This document shows, piece after piece, positions 57,214 to 64,000 of a stretch of DNA of 64,000 nt (position 1 is its first letter; the number at the start of each line of letters is the position of its first letter). The notes below the pieces were generated by a model that was not told where the DNA came from, did not search any database, and saw nothing but the letters and a program-made list of their open reading frames with translations. Origin of the DNA: Symsagittifera roscoffensis (taxonomy: Eukaryota > Xenacoelomorpha > Acoela > Convolutidae). The stretch lies in NCBI RefSeq assembly GCF_963678635.1, contig NC_087063.1:60582759-60646758 (forward strand), in the 5' to 3' direction. A program made the translations under genes and the position numbers.

Positions 57214-57275
57214 TGTCCCAAGACTTCTTGGTGCTGTCCCAAGACTTTTCTGTAATGTCCCAAGACCTTGCCACC
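54630..57275. repeat. 21-bp minisatellite, about 126 units
   Basis: Tandem units start TTGGTACTGTCCC and end AAGACTTC (21 bases), varying mainly in the last six and first three. Because 21 is a multiple of three and the unit lacks stops, all six frames stay open over long distances: plus frames read LVLSQDF, WYCPKTS and GTVPRLL, minus frames SLGTVPR, EVLGQYQ and KSWDSTK. The longest are 951 codons (+) and 863 codons (-). A larger period of about 480 bp (23 units) is visible: one block occurs at about 55150, 55634 and 56596. It lies between primer-binding site and gag of element II. Confidence 0.95.
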
Positions 57276-58667
57276 AAGTGTTGGGATAGTCGGATCTCTT
57301 CTTTTTCGTTGTCGGGACTCTTGAACTACTGTACCTGGTACCACGACTTGGGCTCTAGTAAAAAAGAATTCCAAAAATCCAATCTTACTGGCCAAAAGTT
57401 TCAATTACCAACCTCTTTGTATTTATCTCCCTTTTATTATTATGATGCAAGTTGAAACCCAACTTGTTCGCAGGTGTCTTGTTATCACCTGTTTGTTCAA
57501 AACCGATTAAAATTTTTACCGAACACGTAAATTCTAAACAGGAAAAAATCATAAAAACGGAGAGATGAACCCACCTAAAATTCAATGGTAAATGATGTCA
57601 GCCTTTTATTAGAAAAAACGTCTGGTACCTGATTGCCACGCGTTTTCCTCCCCCCTGCTAACGTTCTCATGGGGTATTTTCCTTCCGGTTTACAAAAACT
57701 GTCTACTTCCGTTCCCCCACCCGATCTGACTAGGGTATCTACCTTAATTCAATCTTAAATTTGGATATCTTCTCCTTATAATTCAGGCGTGTAATATTCT
57801 AATGTAACCAAATCGAAGATGACGATCACTTAGTTACTGTTATGTTTCCCCCTTTTAACAATTCGCAACCGCCAACCTCTAATCTTACCAGCGACCCTTC
57901 TAACCTCCCACCTATTTAGCCCCCCTCTTAAGCCGAAAATTACCCTAAGTGCTGGGTGCTAAACTTCTTGAAAGAAAACCGTAGAACCTGTTTCCAGGCT
58001 CTGCTTAAGTAAAAACGTTCCTCAAAACAGTGGGGTTCCGCTTATCCAATTTTACACTTATCTCCTATAATGTAATGTGTATTTTATCGATACCCGATTG
58101 ACCAACTTGAGAACACCCCTGCGCGTCCTCCTCTGGTTGCTCTGATTCCGTGCTGGTTGTCTCCCTGACGTGTCCGGCACCTGATCACCAGCACCACTTT
58201 CCCACTTGGCTGGTCACCTCTTCCAGTCAAGTCTGCTAGTGGTCCAGCTAAGTTGGAAGCTATCTGAAAACTCTTAACAACTCCCCACACTCGGGCACCT
58301 TTTTAAATTGCTGATTTGATTGAAATGATCGGTCTTATGAAAACAGTATATGTATACAATTTAATTAGTATAAAGGTTTGATCCAACTAATCTGGTGTCA
58401 AAGTCACTGTCCTTTTTTTTCGGTTTTTGTTTCGCTTTTTGTCTTTTTGCTCGTTTTTTGTCCCCCTAGTCACCCCTTACTCGGTTATTTAACACTCATT
58501 CGGAGAGCGTACCAGGAATTTTTTTCGAGTTTTCTTAAAAAGCTATCACGGTACAACCGGAAGGTTTACACGTTCCCGCTCAACCGTATCACCGGTACTC
58601 TAGAAGCGGCATGTAGCGCGGAGCTGTGTAAAGTGGGTTCGACTCCGTAGTCTTGTCGTCGTAAAAA
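57276..58667 (-). other. remaining 5' leader of element II
   Basis: About 1.4 kb between the array and the primer-binding site. Only short, unmatched frames are present. A weak match to the leader of element 0 (GATAGCTTTTTAA at about 58540) is the only shared block seen. No gene is called. Confidence 0.5.
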
Positions 58668-58682
58668 CACCCAGGAGCGCCA
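58668..58682 (-). promoter_or_regulatory. candidate tRNA primer-binding site of element II
   Basis: The reverse strand reads TGGCGCTCCTGGGTG, 11 bases past the LTR end at 58694. It is the same block, at nearly the same distance, as beside both R1 LTRs, so two LTR types share one primer. The tRNA was not identified. Confidence 0.65.
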
Positions 58683-58693
58683 AAAAAACACTA

Positions 58694-59582
58694 TGTAACA
58701 GCCGCCTTCTTAAGTGACATATGAGGTTAAAGAAAAATAGGCCCTATTACCATTGGCTCAAGAGTCAAGGACACTATCTCTTGTGTTTTTCTACCTCGAA
58801 CGGTCGGAGCCAAATCGTTTCAATTGCGACAAGAGACTAAAACCCTCGTTACAGCTTAAAGGCCACTACCAAAATACCCGCCCACTCTAGAAAATAATAA
58901 ATCCCCACAGTTAGTTCTCAAAATACCCAAAACACGCAAACGCCATTAAAAACAGGGTCAGAACAGTCCGTACAGTTACTTTTTATTAGACAGTGGAACT
59001 TTCATCCATTTCAGATGGATCAACCTCAAAACTCTCCTCACCTCAACATAACAGTTTTAAAACACACTCAAGAAAACTGAATTGGGTACTCACATACCAG
59101 CACACTCGAGAATTGGAGTAACTGAATTAACTAGCGACTCTAGATTGGATGGGTAATTAAGCTAAACTCGAGAAGCTTGTAATGAATTAGTTTTAGCTCA
59201 AGAAATAAGTTTTGGGTCTGGACCATTGGGAGACTTCGGTTGTCCACCTTTCCACCGAAGTTTCACTCTGGTCCACTTGAAATTCAATCTCCTTTCACTC
59301 GCGATTATTTTCTGTCTCCCCTGCAACGAATAAGACTGCTCTACTCTCGCTCTAATTAAAAATCGGAAAATGCGAATAGCAATTTCCCGCTGCTTTTTAA
59401 ATTACTTTCCCGCGATTGTAGTTCGGTCGTTCTGATCTTATATTTCTGAGAATTTCAGTTGTCGCGAGAAAGTTGAGCATGACAGGTTCAATTCGAATTT
59501 TTGAAAAATTCTATTTGACTCCAAAATCACGTTGTTCGTATTGCTCAAGATCAAACTTCCAAATATGACCGACTGGCACAAG
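58694..59582 (-). repeat. LTR, type R2, candidate 5' LTR of element II (truncated)
   Basis: About 890 bp matching 32194-33080 in the same orientation, ending CTGTTACA at 58694 on the reverse strand. The outer 370 bp are missing; similarity stops abruptly near 59582 after GACCGACTGGCACA. Flanked by a primer-binding site on the inner side. Confidence 0.72.
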
Positions 59583-60109
59583 TGAAGAGTATATTAAAAT
59601 ATTCCAGCCTGCATGATTGTTTTAATCAACTAGGACAACTGATCACTTTGTGGTGACATGAAAGGCTTGGGTAATCTCTTGAAGAAGGAGATTATTTCAT
59701 TGTTCCTTCTAACCACCGAGTTCCTTAGTTTCATTATTCAGGGCCAGTAACAACTAAATTTCCGAAGGGAAGAAGCTTAGTAGGATAATTTTAGTTTGTG
59801 GGTTGGCAGGATTGTCCTGCGTTCCTACACTTTCAAAACCCAGGAGAAAAAATTTTAAATCGGGACATAGACATTGGAAGTCTAAAAAGATGTTTTATCT
59901 AAAGTATATCCTCGAAAGTGTAGGTTGGTGAAAGAATTTGGAAGGCTATAGTAGTGTAGTAAGATGCCATTTATATTCTGCAGTGAGTCGATATGACGTG
60001 GATAAAAGTGATTTTATGCATTTTGTAAATTCTGTTCGATGGCACTGTACCATTTCGATGAGGACTACGAGACTCAAACGAGGACATTGACCGGGCTGTC
60101 CGAGGAGTA
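59583..60109. other. unassigned DNA
   Basis: About 527 bases without similarity to anything else in the window and without a long frame. A short open stretch near its end (HFDEDYETQTRTLTG, plus strand, about 60052-60096) looks protein-like, but it is too short to call. Confidence 0.4.
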
Positions 60110-60518
60110 TGTGACATTCGACCAGAATGTACGAAAAAGCAGTTTTGCATTCGAAATTTTATCGATCAGAAAAAGAACATCTGACCTGGAAGATTGATGG
60201 TTTTAATGGATAAGCAGCGTTATTTGAACGATTAAACAAATCCGGAAGGGTTAGTTTTGACTGACAAACTAATTTTTAAAATTTCGATTTGGGCGTAAAA
60301 GACACGTAACCTTTTTATATTTCGCAAACTCTGAAACGGCGAAACAGAATAACAATAGTTGCAGTGAAAACAACTACCAGAAAACGACAACACATTGAAA
60401 CTGTGATTGGAATTTGTCAGGAACCGTTCCGAGTTGTAACGATTGTGCTACTACAATCGTTTTAACGCAGAACTCGAGAAAAACGGAAGGGTGTTGGGAC
60501 GGCGTGTCCAGCCTTCCG
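60110..60518 (+). repeat. LTR, type R1, copy D (3'-truncated)
   Basis: It begins TGTGACATTCGACCAG like R1 copy B and follows it for about 410 bp to CCAGCCTTCCG, where it switches to R2 sequence. It keeps the GTAACCTTTTTATATTTCGC stretch present in copy A and absent from copy B. Confidence 0.75.
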
Positions 60519-60960
60519 AAGGATCTGTCTGGTCCACTTGATTTCTACTCTCCTTTCACTCGCAATTATTTTTGTCTCCTGCCACGAATAAAACAGCTCT
60601 ACTCTTGTTGGAATTAAGTATCGGAAATTGCGAATAGCAATTTCCCGCTCCTATTTTTGACTACTTTCCCGCGATTGTAATTCGGTTGTTCTGATCTTAT
60701 TTTTCTGATATTTTCAGTTGCCGCGAGAAACTTAAGCATGACATGCTCAATTCGAATTTTTGAAAAACTGCGTTTCATCCCAAAATCAAGACTGAACGTT
60801 TTTCTCAAGGTCAAACTTCCAAATATGACCAACTGGCACATACTCTCCGGACTCAAGTTCGATGTCCTCGTCGCGTATCGTCGTCTGTCAGTGAGGCCCC
60901 AGAATGCTATGTGCGTCTCAAGATACAGTGCCAGTGGTCATTTACAGAATCTTATCGAAT
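60516..60960 (-). repeat. R2 LTR fragment joined to R1
   Basis: It matches 28348-28785 of R2 from CGAAGG onward, to CAGTGGTCATTTACAGAA. The six bases CGAAGG are shared by both LTR types at the switch. It ends where the satellite begins. Confidence 0.75.
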
Positions 60961-63900
60961 CTTTCCTCCAAATGACGGCTCAAATCCCTGTAGTTTTCGA
61001 AATAAGACGTTTTTTAAGATTTTTCAAAAAAAATGCAGAAAACATGGATGAACTTTTTTTCTTCAAAATCTCAAATTCTCAATCTTGTAATTGGCAGCTA
61101 TCAGAGTATCTTAAGGATGGCGAATCTTGTCTCCAAATGTGACGGCTCAAATCTCTGTAGTTTTTGAGATATGTTTTTTTTTAGGATTTTTTCAATAAAA
61201 TTTCAGAAAAATTTGATGAATTTTTTTTCTTCAAATTCTAAAATTCTCAACCCTGTAGTTGGGAACTAGCAGAGTTCTCTCAAGTTTTGCAAATCTTGTC
61301 TCCATTTATGACTATTCAAATCCCTGTAGTTTTCAAGATATGACGTTTTTTCAAGATTTTTTCAAAAAAATTTCAGTAAACTTGGATGAATTTTTTTTTC
61401 TTGAAAATCTCAGGTTCCCAACCCTGTAGTTGGGGGCTATCAGATTACTCTCAAGGGTTGCGATCCATGCCTAATTATGACTGCTCTAATCCTGGTAGTT
61501 TTCGAGATATGACAATTTTTGTGATTTTTTTCAAAAACTTCTCAAAAAATTTGAATTAATTTTTTTCTTCAAAATTTGGAATTCTCTGCCCTGTAAAGGG
61601 ACCGTCAGGGTACTCCTATGCTTCGACTCTTTCCTCCAAGCAATACTTCTCAAATCCTTGTAGTTTTCAAGATATGACATTTTTTTCAAAATTTTCAAAA
61701 AACTTGAAGATTTAAAAAATTCGAAAACTTTGAAGATCTCAATCCTGTAGTCGGAAACAGTGAGGATACTCTCAGGAATTGCAAATCTTGCCTCTGTATA
61801 TGACTGCTCGAATCTTTTTAGTTTTCGAGATTTTATTTTTTTGAAGATTTTTTCAAGTTTTTTAAAAGAACTTAGATACGAATAATTTCACAAAATTTGA
61901 TTCCCACCTCTATAGTGAAGCTCTGTCAAGGTTTTCCCAGGAGCTGAAAATCTTGTATCTGAATATGACTGCTCAAATCCTCGGAGTTTTCGAGATTTGA
62001 TGTTTTTTAGATTTTTTCAAGATTTTTAAAAGAAACTAGATGCAAATAATTTCACAAAATTTGAATCCCACCTCTATAGTGAGGCTCTGTCAGGGTTTTT
62101 CCAAGAGTTGCAGATCTTGACCCTGAATATGAGTGCTCAAATCCTTAGAGTTTTCGAGATTTGATGTTTATTAGGCTTTTTCAAGGTTTTTGAAAGAACT
62201 TGGATACGAATAATTTCACAAAATTTGAAGTTTTCACCTCTATAGTGAGGCTCTGTCAGGGTACTCCCAGAAGTTGTGAATTTTTCTCCAACCATAACTG
62301 ATCAAATCCTTGTAGATTTTGAGATATCATGTTTTTCGTGATTTTTTTTTCAAAAATTTCTCAGAAATTCATTAAATTTAATTTTAATTCTCTACATTTG
62401 AATTTCCCTAACGTTTAGTATGGGGCTATCAGAGTGGTCTCAAGGTCTCAAGTGTTGCGAACCTTGTCTCCATTTATGACTGCTCAAATCTCTGTAGTTT
62501 TCGAGATATGACGTTTTTTAAGATTTTTTCAAAAAAAATTCAGAAAATTTGGATGAAATTTTTTTTCTGGAAAATCTCAAAATCCCAGCCCTGTAGTTGG
62601 AGGCTATCAGATTACTCTCAAGGGTTGCGATCCTTGTCTAATTATGACTGCTCTAATCCTGGTAGTTTTTGAGATATGACAATTTTTGTGATTTTTTCAA
62701 AAAAATTTCAGAAAATTTGGATGAAATTTTTTTTCTTGAAAATCTCAAAATCCCAGCCCTGTAGTTGGAGGCTATCAGATTACTCTCAAGGGTTGCGATC
62801 CTTGTCTAATTATGACTGCTCAAATCCTTAGAGTTTTCGAGATTTGATGTTTATTAGGCTTTTTCAAGGTTTTTGAAAGAACTTAGATACGAATAATTTC
62901 ACAAAATTTGAATCCCACCTCTATAGTGAGGCTCTGTCAGGGTTTTCCCATGAGTTGCAGATCTTGCGCATGAATTTGACTACTCAAATCCTTGGAGTTA
63001 TCGAGATTTGATGGTTTTTAGGATTTTTTCAAGATTTTTAAAAGAACTTGGATACGAATAATTTCACAAAATTTGAAGTTTCCACCTCTATAGTGAGGCT
63101 GTGTCAGGGTACTCCCAGAAGTTGTGAATTTTTTCTCCAAACATAACTGATCAAATCCTTGTAGATTTTGAGATATGATGTTTTTTTGTGATTTTTTTTT
63201 CAAAAATTTCTCAGAAATTCATTATATTTGATTTTAATTCTCTACATTTGAATTCCCAAGCGTTTAGTATGGGGCTATTAGACTGGTCTCAAGGTCTCAA
63301 GTGTTGCAAACCTTGTCTCCATTTATGACTGCTCAAATTCCTGTAGTTTTCGAGATATGACGTTTCTAAAGAATTTTTCAAAAAAATTTCAGAAAACTTG
63401 GATGAAATTTTTTTTTCTCGAAAATCTCAAATTCCCAGCCCTGTAGTTGGGGGGCTATCAGATTACTCTCAGGAATTGCGAATCTTGCCTCTGAATATGA
63501 CTGCTCGAATCTTTTTAGTTTTCGAGATTTGATGTTTTGTAAGATTTTTTCAAGATTTTTAAAAGAACTTAGATACAAATAATTTCAAGAAATTTGGTTC
63601 CCACCTCTATAGTGAAGCTCAATCAGGGTTTTCCCAGGAGCTGCAAATCTTGCCTCTGAATATGAGTTTTCGAGATTTGATGTTTTTTTAAGATTTTTTC
63701 AAGATTTTGAAAAGAAATTAGATACGAATAGTTTCACAAAATTTGAATCCCACCTCTATAGTGAGGCTCTGTCAGGGTTCTCCCATGAGTTGCAGATCTT
63801 GCCCCTGAATATGACTGCTCAAATCTTTGGAGTTTTCGAGATTTGATTTTTTTAAAGATTTTTTCAAGATTTTTAAAAGAATTTATATACGTATAATTTC

Positions 63901-64000
63901 ACAAAATTTGAAGTTCCCACCTCTATAGTGAGGCTCTGTCAGTGTACTCCCAGAAGTTGTGAATTTTTTCTCCAACCATAACTGATCAAATCCTTGTAGA
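60961..64000. repeat. AT-rich satellite, about 168-bp monomers in a higher-order pattern
   Basis: About 18 monomers to the right edge. Each carries a block like TGACTGCTCAAATCCTTGTA, then GTTTTCGAGATATGA and a T-rich run. Block starts are near 60970, 61140, 61309, 61479, 61643, 61801, 61968, 62130, 62296, 62477, 62645, 62814, 62978, 63145, 63325, 63498, 63810 and 63976. The variant TAACTGATCAAATCC with GATTTTGAGATAT recurs at 62296, 63145 and 63976, so five monomers form a larger unit of about 840 bp. No gene; short frames are incidental. Confidence 0.93.

Noticed and set aside
54600-57455. A 951-codon plus-strand protein of LVLSQDF heptads
   Set aside because: Openness follows from the stop-free 21-bp unit in all six frames; no flanking domain and no start context. 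It is antisense to the element.
58615-58682. A tRNA gene, from GGGTTCGACTCC resembling a B box
   Set aside because: No matching T stem, acceptor stem or A box at tRNA spacing.
60961-64000. A CRISPR-like array
   Set aside because: Whole monomers of about 168 bp are related, without short identical repeats and unique spacers; the context is eukaryotic.

Overview
The window is eukaryotic repeat DNA, most likely from an invertebrate animal. It holds no recognisable host gene, no rRNA or tRNA gene, and nothing bacterial. Almost all of it is made of decayed Ty3/Gypsy-type LTR retroelements, their LTRs, and two tandem-repeat arrays. Most reading frames are broken by stops and frameshifts, so I annotate them as pseudogene segments. 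The AT-rich satellite at the right end would suit many invertebrates, possibly an arthropod, but I cannot place the species.

Layout. 1-549 (-) is the gag start of an element (element 0) that runs off the left edge; its leader, primer-binding site and LTR follow to 2295. LTR type R1 (about 925 bp) lies at 1374-2295 (-) and 2650-3580 (+), around a fragment of LTR type R2. 13140-3826 (-) is element I (gag, protease, RT, RNase H, integrase, C-terminal extension, macro-like domain), interrupted in gag by an R1 LTR. 13141-27561 (+) is element III: it joins element I head to head, starts near the end of RNase H, and runs through integrase, extension and macro-like domain into a second long coding region (ORF2). 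ORF2 carries a coiled coil, an SGNH/GDSL-type esterase domain, a second degenerate SGNH-like domain and a long unrecognised C-terminal part. 27761-34456 is a tail-to-tail junction of (+) and (-) ORF2 copies around R2 LTRs, present twice. 59582-32194 (-) is element II, a diverged relative with the order: truncated R2 LTR, primer-binding site, long leader with a 2.6-kb array of a 21-bp repeat, gag with two zinc knuckles, protease, RT, RNase H, integrase, extension, macro-like domain, about 440 bp of non-coding DNA, ORF2, polypurine tract, R2 LTR. 59583-64000 holds unassigned DNA, an R1/R2 chimera and a satellite of about 168-bp monomers.

Main conclusion. Elements II and III are clearly diverged, yet both have gag/pol, macro-like domain, a non-coding gap of about 420-440 bp, then ORF2. 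This collinearity, together with the LTR, primer-binding site and polypurine tract around element II, suggests one family of giant (about 20 kb or more) Ty3-like retroelements. In it, a macro-domain-like module ends Pol and a long SGNH-domain protein sits where a retrovirus would have env. The copies here look dead: broken frames, an altered integrase Glu in III, a lost protease Asp-Thr-Gly in II.

Assignments come from reading translated motifs by eye; no database search was run.
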